A stretch of 64,000 nucleotides of DNA, from contig NGZR01000007.1 in the NCBI GenBank assembly GCA_002197995.1, positions 888,399 through 952,398 on the forward strand, read 5' to 3'. This DNA is from Gaeumannomyces sp. JS-464 (lineage: Eukaryota > Ascomycota > Sordariomycetes > Magnaporthales > Magnaporthaceae). Made by a program: the position numbers and the translations under genes. Numbering within the stretch: the first letter of the stretch is position 1; each line of letters opens with the position of its first letter. The notes beneath the pieces are model-generated. The model saw nothing but the letters and a program-made list of their open reading frames with translations, had not been told where the DNA came from and searched no databases. Of this stretch, positions 1 through 13,000 are shown in pieces.

Positions 1-1
1 G

Positions 2-526
2 TACAGGCGCGCGGCCGGCAAGAAGGGGCTGGACGCCATCATGGCTCCCTGCAGCGGCGGCGGCATGCTGTCGGGCATCGCGCTGTCGTGCGAGGGCACG
101 GGCGTGCGCGTCTTCGGCGCCGAGCCCGAGTTCGAGGGCGCCGACGACACCAAGCGGTCGTTCGAGTCGGGCCGGCGCATCACGGCCGTCCGGTCGCTGA
201 CCATCGCCGACGGCCTGCGCGCGCCCGTGGGCGCGCTGCCATGGTCCGTCATGTACGAGCGCCGGCTCGTGTCGCGCGTCTTCAACGTCACCGAGGACGA
301 GATCAGGGCCGCGCTCCGGCTCGTGCTCGAGCGTGCCAAGCTCGTCATTGAGCCCAGCGCCGCCGTCGGGCTCGCCGTCGCGCTCTTCAACGAGGACTTC
401 CGTGCCATGGTCGAGGCCGAGGCCGGCGAGGACGGCTGGGACCTCGGCGTCGTCCTCAGCGGCGGCAACATCGAGCTGGCGTCGCTTGCGAGCCTGATCG
501 GCGAGGGCACGCCCGTGCCAATTTAG
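2..526 (+). CDS. PLP-dependent serine racemase/threonine dehydratase, 3' part
   Basis: Fold-type II pyridoxal-phosphate enzyme, of the kind that racemises or deaminates serine or threonine. The window begins inside the gene: the frame is open from base 2 and ends at TAG 524-526, giving about 174 C-terminal residues. Visible are the glycine-rich phosphate loop (APCSGGGMLSG, codons around 41-76), a GAEP segment, the family-like PVGALPW turn, and the C-terminal VLSGGN, where a Ser/Cys normally contacts the pyridine nitrogen. The catalytic lysine lies upstream of the window. The 3' part has no intron. Whether it is a racemase, a dehydratase or both cannot be told from this fragment. Confidence 0.85.
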   Translation, partial: YRRAAGKKGLDAIMAPCSGGGMLSGIALSCEGTGVRVFGAEPEFEGADDTKRSFESGRRITAVRSLTIADGLRAPVGALPWSVMYERRLVSRVFNVTEDEIRAALRLVLERAKLVIEPSAAVGLAVALFNEDFRAMVEAEAGEDGWDLGVVLSGGNIELASLASLIGEGTPVPI

Positions 527-2658
527 GGGCCCCCTGGCTGCTGCCTTGGTTGGCCCCTTGCTGCCGCCATTTTTTTTTTTTGTTTTCTCTTCCTACGTTG
601 GTAGCCTTGAGTCGCAGGCCAATGAAGCAAAGCAGCGGTTTTCTGATTACTCGAAAGGCGTCATCAGCCCTATTCTAACTGGGGACCGGCCGATGCTGCT
701 AAACTGGTGCCACATCGCCACCGCGCTGCCTGCCCGGGGAAAAGGACGGACGTGTGGCCTCGTATCAGGCCCCAAGTAGGACGTTTTTGAGTTGTGCGAG
801 GGGGGCTTGCGTAAGTTGGCCTTGTCACATACTCTTCGGAGACTCAACCTGTCGTTCCTACGAACTGGGATCAGGCCCAACTCGGCGCTTGACGTCGTCA
901 GTTCTTATCCGGGCCAGGCCAACCGCCACCAATTTCCCCTGAAAGCCGGTGTCTCCTCCCCCTGGTGCGATGGCCACAAGCTTTTTTTCCTTTTCTCTTC
1001 CATGGCGTGAGGAGGCGTAGGAAGCGTGTTCCACGTCACTTCATCCTTCAGCCATGGAATGCGGAAGCGTTTTGACAAGGGGACTCGTGCAATTGGCGTC
1101 CCTCCGCCCTAGCGGAGGCCGGGCGCCACAGTCCGGCGGATTCTTGGTTGGAGCGCACCTCGGCTAGAACTGCCGCTTCAGCATGCCCCGTTTAGCCCTA
1201 TGGCGGCCAAGATGCGGCCTTTGGGACGGAGGAGTTGGCCCAGCCCAATATTGATGTGGATGATAGTCGAGGACAAAAAAACCTGTAGGCACTTTGACAT
1301 AGGAGCCGTGCAGGGGACGAAGCTGGCCAGTCTTGCTTCCAGCCAACACTAGGACTGTGCTCCTTCCCTTTAGCCGCCCCCGCCCGGCCCGCATCGTTTG
1401 GGTACCCCAACCACTCTGCCTAGGAGCGATCTAGTTGATATGATGAAGGGTGAAGAACCGAGCCTGATGGCGGCGTCTTTTGTGATAATCGAGGTCACCA
1501 AAAAGTGAGTAGTCATTTATGTGGTGCCTGTGGAGTGCTCTTTGTTCCGGGTACTAGGCTGCGTTCCGCCTCGACAGCCCTCGCTCTTTTTTTTCTTTCT
1601 TTCTTTCTTTCTATCTTTCTTCCTCATTCCTTCTGGTTTCTGTCCGCTGTGATCTGCACCACCCTGCTTCCTGCCTACCAGACTCCCAAGACCATAGGTA
1701 CCTACCTAGTTCTCATCAAAAGAACCAACAGAAGGAAAGTCTAATTGCACGCTTGTGGAACCCCGGCGGAAGAACGCCAGGAGGATACGGCACCAACGGC
1801 CTCTTGCGTCCCAGGGGTTTCGGCGGCTCCCACGCACACGCACACCTTTAAAAATTGCAGAGGTAAATAAAAATAAAACGAAAATGAAAATGAAAATAAA
1901 AATAAAAAAGGGAGAGAAGGAGGCAGGAAGAGAGAAGGGGAAAAAGCAACGGTAAAGAATGCCTTCGGTCTTTTGCCGTGGCTACGGAGAACTTGTGAGT
2001 GGGGAGTGCTTTCCGTTCCGACCCGTCATTTCAGACGCCAAGCTGCATGTTTTTTTAGCTGCATTTTATTTGCCCCCAGGAGCTCGGGCTGCTCCATACG
2101 GAAGAGAACGTTGGCCTGGGGTCCTGTCACAGCCCCCCTGAGGGCGCTTGGAGGATGGACGGCGCGACTCCTACGGAATAAAACCCGACGAATTGCTGGG
2201 TCCTCAGGGCCGTCCAGGGTCCCAACTTTTGGCCACTGCACAAGGAAATCGGAGAGAGCTCCGGGCAGGCTCCAGGCCCCCCCTTAGCCCAGCTGCTAGT
2301 CCTCCACGTTGTGCCGGTTCGCACCTCGGACCGGATCCCGCCAGCCAGCTGCCACCGAACCCAGGCCGCAGCCTTTTGTGCTAGGTCGCACAGCCAGAGG
2401 CGCTAAACAAAGGACAGCGAGCGGACGAGGTTCCATGATGACCCAGTCGACTGGTTCCAAGAATCCGTTGGAGCTTTGAGCCGCCGAGGCGCGCGACCCG
2501 AGCCTGCCAATCACCTCTGGCAGGCCGGCACACCCTCGCGCCTCACCCGCACATACACACACGCATGCACTGTATGTAGCACCTACTTGTGTATGCACGC
2601 ACGCGCCCACACAATAGCGCGAACTGGAGCGCTGGGGCGCTGGGGCGCTGGAGCAATT

Positions 2659-2791
2659 AAGTCTCCTTTCCTATTTCCTGTCACCTTTCCCATCCATTTC
2701 CTATCCTGTGTTTCCCCTGTTGCTTTTCCTATTTCCTATCATCTTGCTTATTTCCTGTCATTTCCTTTTTCCCATCCTCTTATTTCCTGTC
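2659..2791 (+). repeat. Degenerate TATTTCCTGTC repeat, forward cluster
   Basis: Repeated TTCCTATTTCCTGTC/TTTCCTATC units, at least seven degenerate copies over about 130 bp. A cluster of the same motif in opposite orientation lies at about 3070-3185. The two could form an imperfect inverted pair. No coding content is seen. Confidence 0.6.
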
Positions 2792-3069
2792 GGCCGACTG
2801 GTTGGCTGCGCACAGATCAGCTATCGGACGCAGCGCACAAGACACACAGGCCACCCACCCACCCACCCACGCGGGTGACAAACAAAGCAAAGTGCGCCTG
2901 TGCTGGCTGCTGTGCGGGGTCAGGCCCGTGCCGGAAATTCCCACACAACGGCGCACGCACTTGGACCGTGCGTCTACCCGCCCCAGCTTTAGTTAGGTAC
3001 CCCCCACGTTCCCCAAATAAAAGGATGCACTCCGAATGAACTGCACGACCGGCAAGTTAGAACAGAGAG

Positions 3070-3185
3070 GGGAAATTTTAAAAATAGGAAAATATACAAA
3101 AGGTAGGGAAAATGACAAGAAATAGGAAGAGAGACAGGGGATAGAAAAGGGGACCGGAAATAGGAAAGAACAGGAAATAGGAAAC
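3070..3185 (-). repeat. Degenerate GACAGGAAATAGGAAA repeat, reverse cluster
   Basis: Units such as GGAAATAGGAAA, GACAGGGGATAG and AACAGGAAATAGG recur here. They are the reverse complement of the cluster at 2659-2791, about 280 bp away. Confidence 0.6.
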
Positions 3186-4619
3186 GAGGCCAAGGCGCCC
3201 GCCATTCGGCCGGCTCGCTTGGCCTCGAGCTGATCCCGCCTGCGTCTGTGCTCCCCAGTCCCGGAGTACCAGACATCCATCCACACATCCTGCCCAACCC
3301 GCAGTTCCCAGCTCAATCACATGGGAAGCTTTGCGCCATGGGGCCTGGCCCTGCCGTCTCCCGCCATATTTGTCGTCGTCAATGCCGGGCGAGGCTTGAT
3401 GATGCAAGCGAAGAAAGCAAACGGGAAGAACAAGAAAATAAAGAAGAAAACAAGAGGAAAAACTGGAGAAGCAGAGAGAAACGAAACCTGGAACGTGTGG
3501 TCCAGATCACGCTGCCGACCAGCCAGGCGTAGGGTGGAGACCCAGCAACAGGCCGGTCTGGTATCTTTGCCAGGCACGCATTTCTGTGCTCCGAGGTGTG
3601 GCCTTGGCAACCACCCTAGCAGAGGGTCCCTTGTCAGCAAGTCGGCCGGGACTTGATGCGGCGCGGAACGTTGTAGGTACAGTGGACAGGCCCATTAATT
3701 GTAGGTAACAACAATACCATACCCTGGGTCATTGCTGCGTGTGTTTGATGTTTCAATGGTGGCTGAGAAACGCGTCATTTCCCATCTGAACGGAGGATGC
3801 TATACGGGGAAGGGAAAATTAGAGGGGGATAGGGAAAAAAATTAAGGAAGAAAAAAAAAAAAAAGACGCTGTGACGGTTGGATTTGGATGCTACCTCAAT
3901 GCGAGCTTCCACGGCACCACCCAGACCTTGCGGCAGCAAGGAAGGCAGGCTTGTCCGGGCCTGCACTCCCCTCCCATTTCCGATTCCGGTGAAGGGAGCC
4001 ACCCACACTGACCGGTCACTGCAACGGTCGCTTGCCCCATTCAGGCGTACCTGCCAGAGGCACATGGCCGGCGAGCGAAGGGTAGCATGGACGAGGCGCC
4101 TCATATCCTTACATACCACCTAGGTACCCACGGGTGTATGTGCAGCCCGCCTGCCGACGGTTGATTGCGCCTGATCGAGGCGGCCCCCGGTCCACTGTGC
4201 TGAGGCAGGCCTTGGGGCCTCGCCCCCTTCACCGGGGGCGGGCTGCCCAGGTCGTGATTGGTAGGTGACGACTGCCTGGCTAATGGGCCGCTAAAAAGGA
4301 TGTGGGTGAAGCTCGACTCGCCGTTCAAAGGCTTACCTTACCGACCGCCTATTGCGGCCCAGGTCAGGACGAGACTGCGGCAACGGCCTCCGATTCGCAA
4401 TCCGGGTCGATACTCTTGTCTCGGTCGCGCGGCCTTTTTTTCTTTTCGCTACTGCGCGGGAGGTATACTAGACAGCAGCCTTGCTACGTCGGGAGGATCT
4501 CTAGGACGGACCTGCTTGACCTAGGGCGCCGGGTGGGTGGGTGGGTGGACACCTCTCTGGTCTAAAAAGACCACAAATCTTCAGAGGGGTGCATGTGGGT
4601 AGGTGGTAGGGCGTCGTCG

Positions 4620-4621
<2 letters not shown>

Positions 4622-4661
<40 letters not shown>
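4622..4661 (+). repeat. TG dinucleotide microsatellite
   Basis: An almost perfect TG tract of about 20 units. It produces long artificial Cys/Val frames on both strands that should not be read as protein. Confidence 0.95.
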
Positions 4662-4664
<3 letters not shown>

Positions 4665-5190
4665 ACTTGGAACCCAAGGGGCCAAGGTATCCGGCCAGTT
4701 TGTGTGTGAGGTTTCGGGCCGGTGCTACCACAGGCATGAGGGCATGGGCTTCAATCGCCAGAATCCGACTCCCTGTACATCCCTCCACCCTTGGAAAGGG
4801 TAAGAAGAAGGTGCGCCGTCGGTTGGGCCCAGCGGACACAGGGCAGGTGCTTGCCGGTCTCCTTGGGCACAGTGCCGTGGTGGGTCTTTGCACACTGGCC
4901 CTGGAACCACCTGCCGTCCTCCGCGCGGCGGGCTTTGGCAGCTCCCTGCAGTGCCTCGTCGATGGGGTGCGGCCGATCAGGCTCGTTGCGGTGCTCGCTT
5001 CATGTCGCACGCCCACTCGTTCGCCCACAGTGCCCGTTCCCATTGGCTGGACCCTCTTATTGCCTGGCCCGCTCGCTCTTTGGCCCGCTACCCGCTGGTG
5101 GATGTCTGCTAAGCGTGCACTGTCAGGAGCCCGCCACCAGCGAGCTCAGTGCCAGGTCCAAGGGCGGGCCCGTATTCCCATGCCACCAGG

Positions 5191-5876
5191 CCGCCCTCCC
5201 TCTGCGCAAATCAAATCACAATTGGGCCATGCTCGACCTCTCCACACTCTCATCAATCGCCTGCCTCCACCACCACCTGCTCCCACCACCACCATAACCA
5301 CAACAACAACACTCGTCCCAGCCCGTCCTCTCTTCTTGTTGGTACACAAACATCTCGGCTGCGTCGCTAGCTCTTGCTTTCCAACCATCAAACCTGAGCA
5401 CCGCAACCGCCAACCGACACTCGGCTTTCACACCCTTTCGTCATCATTTCCCATCCCTCTCTGTTCTGCCTGCCTGTGCTGCTTTCCAAACTCGGTAGCT
5501 GGTCCTCGCTCCAACACGCCCCCAACCCACCTGATCCATCTCGTCTGCTCGCCATCGACCAGCCTGCCCGCGCGGCTCCTTGCTCCTCATCGTGCGTCAC
5601 TGGGCTGTTCTCAATCAAGCCTGGCAATCGAAAAGCACTGCTGCCGCCGACACAACATCCTGCAACGCAACACGGACAGACGCAGACACTCTACGCAGCC
5701 CGCATCGCTGCTCGAGACGACTCGGCTTACTCGACCACGACCAGCTCCGCCGCCTCCCTAAACAAACCTCCCTATCTCGTCGGCATCACACACTCTCGTC
5801 GCTACCCTCGCACCTTTCGCCTTCCAACGACCGCATTACCTCGACAAGACAGGTCCCCCATCCTCCCAGTTTCGCG
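5191..5876 (+). promoter_or_regulatory. Probable 5' leader/promoter of the ras-2 type gene
   Basis: A C/A- and CT-rich, G-poor stretch of almost 700 bp directly before the ras start codon, typical in composition of leaders of filamentous ascomycete genes. It contains CCACCACC and ACAACAAC runs. The transcription start and any leader intron cannot be placed by eye. Confidence 0.45.
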
Positions 5877-7038
5877 ATGACTGGAAGGTTGCAGCTTCAC
5901 AAGCTGGTAGTCCTAGGGGATGGCGGTGTTGGCAAGACCGCTCTCACTATTCAATTATGTCTACAACACTTCGTCGAAACCGTGAGTTGACAATGTTTTT
6001 CCTCCTTTTTTCCCATCCCTCTTCCCCTCCCTCTCCCCGTGTTTTTTTCTTCTGTCGCTTTTTCTGCTTCGCCACACTCCCTTGAAGCAACCACAGCACA
6101 AACAGCGACATCATCAACCTCGGTGGGCTCGCCCTATCCCTCCAGGGTTCATAAGCTACTTGAAATGCATACAAAGAAGAGGAGGAAGAAGTGCCACCGA
6201 TGCCGCCGCGACAAAACAGGAAATAGGCCAGCTCGAGCCTCATCCTACCCCTCGAATCGCACTGGCTCGCTTGTGTCCCTGTGCTTCCCAGCTAAATCCG
6301 TCTCCGGCCCATCGGCCTCGCCCTCTTTCCCATGCCCTACATGTTTGCCCCCCTCCGATGCGGCTATTGTTTGCTACGCAATCGCGGCGGCTGACCTGGC
6401 GAGTGACAATTTTACAGTACGACCCGACGATTGAGGACTCGTACCGGAAACAGGTTGTGATAGACGACCAAGCCTGCATGCTCGAGGTGCTCGACACAGC
6501 CGGCCAGGAGGAGTACACGGCACTGCGGGATCAGTGGATAAGGGATGGCGAGGGCTTCGTCTTGGTATACAGCATCTCGTCACGGTCGTCCTTCTCACGC
6601 ATCAAGAGGTTCCACCACCAGATCCAGAGGGTAAAAGAGTCGTGCGCCTCGTCCCCCTCGTACCCCGGCTCGCCTATCTCCAACGCCAACATACAGACGC
6701 CCGTGCCGATAATGTTGGTGGGGAACAAGAGCGATCGCGTGACGGAGCGCGAGGTGTCGACGCAAGAAGGTCATGCCCTCGCCCGCGAGCTGGGCTGCGA
6801 GTTCGTCGAGGCATCGGCCAAGAACTGCATAAACGTCGAGAAGGCCTTTTACGATGTCGTCAGGATCCTGCGCCGCCAACGCCAGCAGGCCGCCCGCCCG
6901 CCTATGCCCGGCGGCGGACGCACCAAGACCAACGACACCTCCAAGAGCAACCGGTACGACAGCTACGACAAGGGCGGTTCTCACCGTGGCAAGGACAGCA
7001 AGCCAAAAAAGCAGGCCATCAAGTGTGTCATTCTTTGA
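5877..7038 (+). CDS. ras-2: Ras-family small GTPase, ras-2 type (two exons)
   Basis: Membrane-anchored signalling GTPase. Exon 1 is 5877-5981 (35 codons), then a GT-AG intron 5982-6417 (GTGAGT donor, CTGAC branch-like site near 6391, ACAG acceptor), then exon 2 6418-7038, giving 241 residues. All G-box motifs are present: P-loop GDGGVGKT, effector YDPTIEDSY directly after the splice junction, switch II DTAGQEEYTALRDQ, NKSD, and ASAK. The C-terminus is basic and ends in CAAX box CVIL; a final Leu usually favours geranylgeranylation. Sequence matches the ras-2 class of Sordariomycetes. There is a Ser/Pro-rich extension of about 20 residues before the NKSD strand. The intron lies exactly between the P-loop exon and the effector loop. 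This class is known to act in growth and MAPK/cAMP signalling; the role here is inferred. Confidence 0.93.
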
Positions 7039-10000
7039 AGCAGCTTCTCGTCGGCGCATATGACAAACACACACGCCGCTTCGCCTCCGTCTGCCTATTC
7101 GTCTCGTGGGCCAGGGACTTCTCTTGGGCGGCTGTGGGACCTGAAACGGCGCTCTGCTCGTGGCCACAGCTACTCTGTGTTCACCCTTTGGTTGAGGCAG
7201 ATAGCCAGAAAAGGCTTGAGGTGGGCTAGTCTCTGCCAACGGGTGAAGCCCATGCTCCGGAATTCTTTGATGTATCTTCCCCGGTCTGTCCAGCTTTTCC
7301 ACCCCCCGCTCTCCGCCAGAAATGGCCGACCGGGCAAGACGCTCGATCCGTCTCGGTTATCGCGCCTTTGACTTTCGAATAATCGACACGGCAATCCATC
7401 TGCTCGTTCCCGACCCACCCACGGCCCGGAAGCGATGTGCCTGTTGACGATGGCATTTTTCCGGCCTTGACGACTGTCGACGAATGGCGTACGATACCAC
7501 AAAAAAAACCCACCAAAAGTTACGACGCGAGGCATCACTTTTCATTTCAGGCGCAGACATCTTTCTACGTACCAACCTATCTAACCCATATTTTCCCCGA
7601 TCTCGACCACATGGTTTATTTTATGCCATATTTAACTTTAAAGAACTTGAATGGCAACGGTATCTAGCTGGCTTGGCTAACTGGTGTTTGGGAGTCACGA
7701 GGTTTCATCACGACCTGCGACGTATTTATCAAGCTGTGTGACCGGACTTGCAACTGCGCTTTTACCCCGCCCCCTTTTTTTCCTTCTTTTTTTTCCTATC
7801 AATTTTTCGACTTACTTTTCTACTATTTTTTTCAGTCCTTGTTCCTTGGCCGATATCCTTCTGTTTTTACATCTTGGCTCGCGAAATATTTGCCTCGTTA
7901 TGCATTGTCATGAGCGCCCATCACGCACGTCTAAGTGGGTAATCAGATGTGTTTGGTGTTCGGTCTCGTCGGAGGCTCCGATGGCTTCTGCCCGGCCGCA
8001 CCCGCTCGCTTGACACGTGGGTTCTCGGCTCAGGGATGTTGGGTACTGCAGTGGCGAATTGTTTGCAGGAGGCGGTTCGGTCAAGGACGGGCAGGGATTA
8101 TATTACATTCGGCAGCTGGGCATGGGAATTCAGTTGGGGAGCATGGACTGGAGGAGCGAGCGGTCTGCGATGCGGGCGTACTCTGTTTGACAGCATGGGG
8201 GAAACCGGTGGGTATGCAAGCAGGGGCATGTTCCGCATAGAGGATGCTTTCGCAAGGCGGGCGAGAAGGCCAAGGACAAAACGACGATTTACAGCAAAAT
8301 ATCCCTTGGGCCGCGTGATCGGGATGCCAATAGCCACTTGCAAGGGACCCGTTTACCTCCTTCCAAGCCGGGACGGAGGAGAGGGTGGATGCGAGGGGTG
8401 AGGGTTAGCTGTAGTATTCTGCGGCCAGCCTGCAGGGAATGATGGGTGGCGGCAGCCTCGTCTCCGGGATCTTTGAATGGCTGCCTACCACCCGCTACCA
8501 GTACGGAGAGTCGGTAATGTGCCTGAGGGAGAAGGAAGCTGCCTAGATTGTCTGGAAGCTATCATGACGATCCCACGCTGCGTCCTCGTTTGGTCGGAGC
8601 TCTGGCCCGAAAGGGGGATAGCCGTTCGGCTGGGCTAACTGCATTGGGGAAAAGGGCTCGCATACGGCTGGGTGTGTGGGTGGCCTGGCATGCTTGGTTG
8701 GGTTGGTGTCGCTGAAAAAAAGAAAAGAAAAGAAAAATAAAATAATAAAAAATAAGAATCACAAAGTAGGATTGATTGATTCGGGTGTGCTTGTTTGTTG
8801 CTCGATTTGTACCGCGTATCTGCATACGCAAAAAGTTTACTATAACCCCCAAGGGTTGCCGAGTTTCCCGAGTCGGAAGGCGAGCGAGTAGCGTCAGTGC
8901 AGCACAGCCTTGTCAGCTCTCGGCCAGAGAGAGAGAGTGAGCCGCCGACCCGGCCGCAGGAGAGCGGAGGCAGGGTGTTGGGTTGAAAAGGGGGGTTGGT
9001 ACCGGGCCAAGAGGTTCGTTCATCTGTGCTGTCCTGCAATTGCGCCAGCGTGCCGTCCCGTCGAGGTGTCAATGTGTGGTGGTCAGAGCTTCCTCGACTC
9101 TCTCTCTCTTTGAGCTTAGCATGCGCGGACAAAAAGCTCCCCATTTGCACTTTTGCGAAATATTTTCCTCATTCGGACACGAACCCGTCGAGCCCTGCGC
9201 CAATTTAACAAGACTGGAACATGGGAGATGGGACGGAAAAAAAAAGGGACGACGATAAGTCAATCTAATCCTACCGTAGCAGCCCGAACCCGAGGAGACT
9301 AGGTAAGCGCGTGTAGCCGTTGCCTGCCCGGGCGTGTGCAAACTCGCGGGCATGGCTGGGTTGTGGAATGGGTTGCGACACGCTATGTTCTATTATTATC
9401 TGTTTTAATTGTCATTGCCATTGGGTGTCTGTTTCCTCTCACTCCCCGACACACCCCCTTTCTCAAATCATCTGCTGCTGCTGCCAAGCATCTCCTACCG
9501 TCTCTGACGCCGGTCCCTGCCCTTTTTTTCTTCTTCTATTTTTCTTCTTCCTCCCTTGGACTTATTCCCTCGCTCGCCTCGTCCAGGGCTCGATTCCCAC
9601 CCGCGACCCTCAAGGGTCCGGAGCATGGGGACGGATACGGAAGGTCAAAATGTGACGAGAATCCTTGACTGATCTCCCCTCTCCCCTTGTCCGGCAGCCC
9701 GCGAAGGGGTCCCCGACCCTCGAGGGGGCGGGAGAAAAAAAAAAGGAAGAAAGAAAAGAAAAGAAAAGAAAAGTCAAAGGGAAGAATTGCAGCCACCCCG
9801 GAGGGCAGTTTTCCTTTCTCTGCTTCAATGGTAAACCCGGGACGGGGTACCCGTGTCCTTGTCGTCTCATTGATCCGTCGTACCGTTCCGCTTGCCCGGA
9901 GTGCTTGGCCTGTTTGCTAGGTCCCTTCCCATGCTGCTCTTTCTTTTATTCTTTTTTTTTTTTTTCCCCTCGGGGAAACAGCGCTCGGGGAGACCCGGGG

Positions 10001-13000
10001 AGGAAGAGGCCGACGGGTCTTGGAATGAGCAACGGACAAGTTTTCCCTCACCTGCGAACGCGGTGCTGGTTTCACACACCGCTGTTATGCACCTGGCATG
10101 CCGGGTGCAGACGGAATGTCCCTCGCCGGCTGCGCCCGTTCTCTTCTCTTTTTCTTTTTGTTTGTCTGCTTGCCAATGACTGGAACTGGCTGGCGATGGC
10201 GGAACAGGCGGGTGGTGTTCCCCGTGCTTCCCCCGTGCCCCCACACAAAACTGGCGGCACCTGCCTGCTTACACGCACGCAGACACATGGATCATGACAC
10301 TCGTTGGCTGCCAACACCACATTACGTTCATGCATAGATGGATGGCAGGCTGCAAGCATGGACGCATGGATGACAGGCTCCTGTACCAGGGTTGATTTTT
10401 GCGATAACAAACAGCCTCTTTTATTCATGGACCCTTTACCTCTCTTCTAGCTTTTTTTCCCTCCTTTTCTTGTCCCCACCCCACGTGTGCTGCCGTCTCC
10501 ACAGGGTGGTGATGGTGGTGGTGGTGGTGGCGTGTGGTGCGTGGCTGGCATTGACGCTGTCACGCTGGGACAGATGGGGCCCCACGCAGACGCACTGCAC
10601 TGCAGTACTGCCATGGGAACAACAACAGTCCTTGGCTTGACCGCGCCTGCTTTGGCCGCTGGTTCACAGCTGTATCCAGGCATCATCGGCGGCCCATCCA
10701 CGTTACCGGGGCACCTCGGGGCAACCGAGCCAGCCCGCCCGCCTGGGCTCGGTGTCCGTCTTTGGACAACGACCGGCGCCTGCCCAAACGCCCACCATGC
10801 CTGCCCACTCCGAACAGCCTCCACAACCACGTTTCTTTGTCTGCCGGCCCCATGTGCTTTTTTTTTTGGGGCTCCAGCAGGCGCCGGTCTCCAGCAGCTG
10901 TGCATATGCACAATGTCAATGGTTCCCTTTATTTCCCTTTTGCCCATGCACACGCCGCGCCAACCTGGCCCACGCACGCCGCCCCCTGGCCTTGCCGCAT
11001 TGCATCTATCCCACGCCCTCGCAGTCGCTGCTGCAGGGCTGCCCGCTCCTCTTTTGCTGCCAACACCCACTGCACACCTGCCCACCTACCTACATACCCA
11101 GGTAGTACCCACATGCCATGCCACGGCATTACGAGCAACCGCTTTTGTCATCTTCACCGTGCTTGCATGTGACCGAATCCTCTTTTCGTCTTCTTTTTGT
11201 TTTGCAGTTTAGGCCTGCCAAGCCGCCGCGGTGGACGCGCCACACTCGTACCCTTCATGCTCTCGGTGTCTGTGTCCCTCCCTCCCCTGGTACGCTATCT
11301 CCCTCCTCGGTGGCTTGCCAGGGAGAGGCGGACGGCGTATTCCCACGCACACTGTCCAACTAGGTTTCCCATCCATGTAATATACCTAACTAAGTACCCA
11401 CCACCTATATGTTATGTAGGACCCTGTCGAGTGCGAGAGACTTGACATAACCCGTTGGCGCGCCCGAGGCCGCCAACGCCGCCCGCTCATCAGGGTCGTA
11501 TGCGCTGCACTCCCCTCCGCCTCCCGTGAGACGAGAGAGATGGCCAGAGAGGAGGGGAGGAGCGCCTGTGTCACGCCACCCCCGGCATGCCCAAAGTCCG
11601 CTGCCGTGCCATCTTATTCATTTATTTGCTTTTCTTTTATTATATTCATGATCATGGCAGCTGTTCGGCAGTTTGTGCCTCTTCCCGCACACGCTGCCGA
11701 GAGGTGTCGTCAGCTCCGCTTCGCAATCTTACAGGATGCGCGCCGTCCAGACCCCCAAGCCCCGAGGCCCCTCCCGTCCCGTGTCCCGTCCACCGTAGGG
11801 CGGCCCTCTCGGGCTGCCAGTTGCTGTTTCAGGAATAGATATATATCTATATATCTGCCCATATAGTAGATAGAGCGGGGGAGAGAGACGACTGGGGAAA
11901 TAAAGCACAAAAAAAAAATGAAACGTCACATAAAGCTCCCCCCTCCCCCACATAGCTGAAGATCCCCGTGTCCCCGCCTGGCTTGGGCGGCAGGTATGCT
12001 CCCTGCCCGTTGGCATTTGGAGCATCTGCTCAGCTCTCCGCTGGCCGGGCAGGACCCGATCCCGGGACTGGATGTGGTGCCCATCTCGGCCGGCGGGCCC
12101 CCCGGCCCACGTTGCCCCGGGGGAGACCACGGGGCCACCGGATAAACGTTGGAATTCGTCCGGTTTTGGTTTTGCCATAGAGCCGGGCTTCCCGCTCTCT
12201 GACCGTCGTATCTTGAAGAAACCACATGATAAAACGGTTATTCGCGATGGCCTTGGAAAGGGCTAGGAGCTCCCGCCCGAGCTCGGTCTAGGGACGGTCC
12301 ATATTGCCTTGCTCGGTTGCTTGTGATCATGATGCGCTCAAGATATTTACATCATGTCCTGTTCAAGGATTTTGTGTGCTGCCAGGACAAGCGGCGTCTC
12401 TTTGTCCATGGCGTCACAGCCAAGAAAAATCAACAGACAGCAACTGTAGCTATGATACCGATAGCTTAGGTGATGTTTTTTTTTTGGGCGTTGTATCAAT
12501 TTGTTGTATTGCAGACTAACCCTAAGATTAGTCGGGAGGAGATTTTACAGCATCTAAAATCTCCTGGGCCGGCGACACTGACATCGACATATCTGCTCCT
12601 TCCTTGACTCAACTCGCCTCTGCTCACGCCCAAGCTGCTCTGTCACAGGGGTCATCCTATGGCGGGGTGCCCTGGCGGCGCGGTTGAACACGATAGCAGT
12701 TACACGGGTCCCCGGCTATTCTACACGATAGGGATGTTGTATGTATGTACGAAGGGTATGTATGGCATTGCCTTGGGTGCAGCGATCATGGCGACACAGT
12801 GCTAGTGTTCCTGTTTGTATCTTCTCGCATTGTACTCACGCTTACAAGGTGAGATCAACATTTGATCAAGCGTGCTCCGCGGCGGGCTGAGGAAGCTCAC
12901 TCCTCCAGCAACGGCAGAGAGACCATCCAAGTCCGGGGGTTTAAAGAGAACTTCTCGCGTGGACCTTGTAGACCTGTCCCGGGCCACGAGCATAGGGTCT

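Larger units (their letters stand above)
527..5190. other. Long intergenic spacer, no convincing gene
   Basis: About 4.7 kb between the racemase-like gene and the ras-2 leader. Frames here are short, overlapping and of shifting composition, with no recognisable domain. The spacer holds polypyrimidine and polypurine tracts (CTTT repeats near 1590-1624, A-rich near 1861-1915), CCCA repeats near 2851-2870, GGGT repeats near 4530-4550, a TG microsatellite, and dispersed TTTCCTATTTCCTGTC-like motifs in both orientations. I see no tRNA or rRNA. Confidence 0.6.

Noticed and set aside
4625..5761. 378-codon plus frame starting in the TG tract
   Set aside because: It runs through a microsatellite and the ras-2 leader, has no domain, and its composition follows the local C/A richness.
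10487..11212. 241-codon plus frame in the spacer
   Set aside because: It starts in a GGT/GTG microsatellite, overlaps a long frame on the other strand, and has no recognisable domain.
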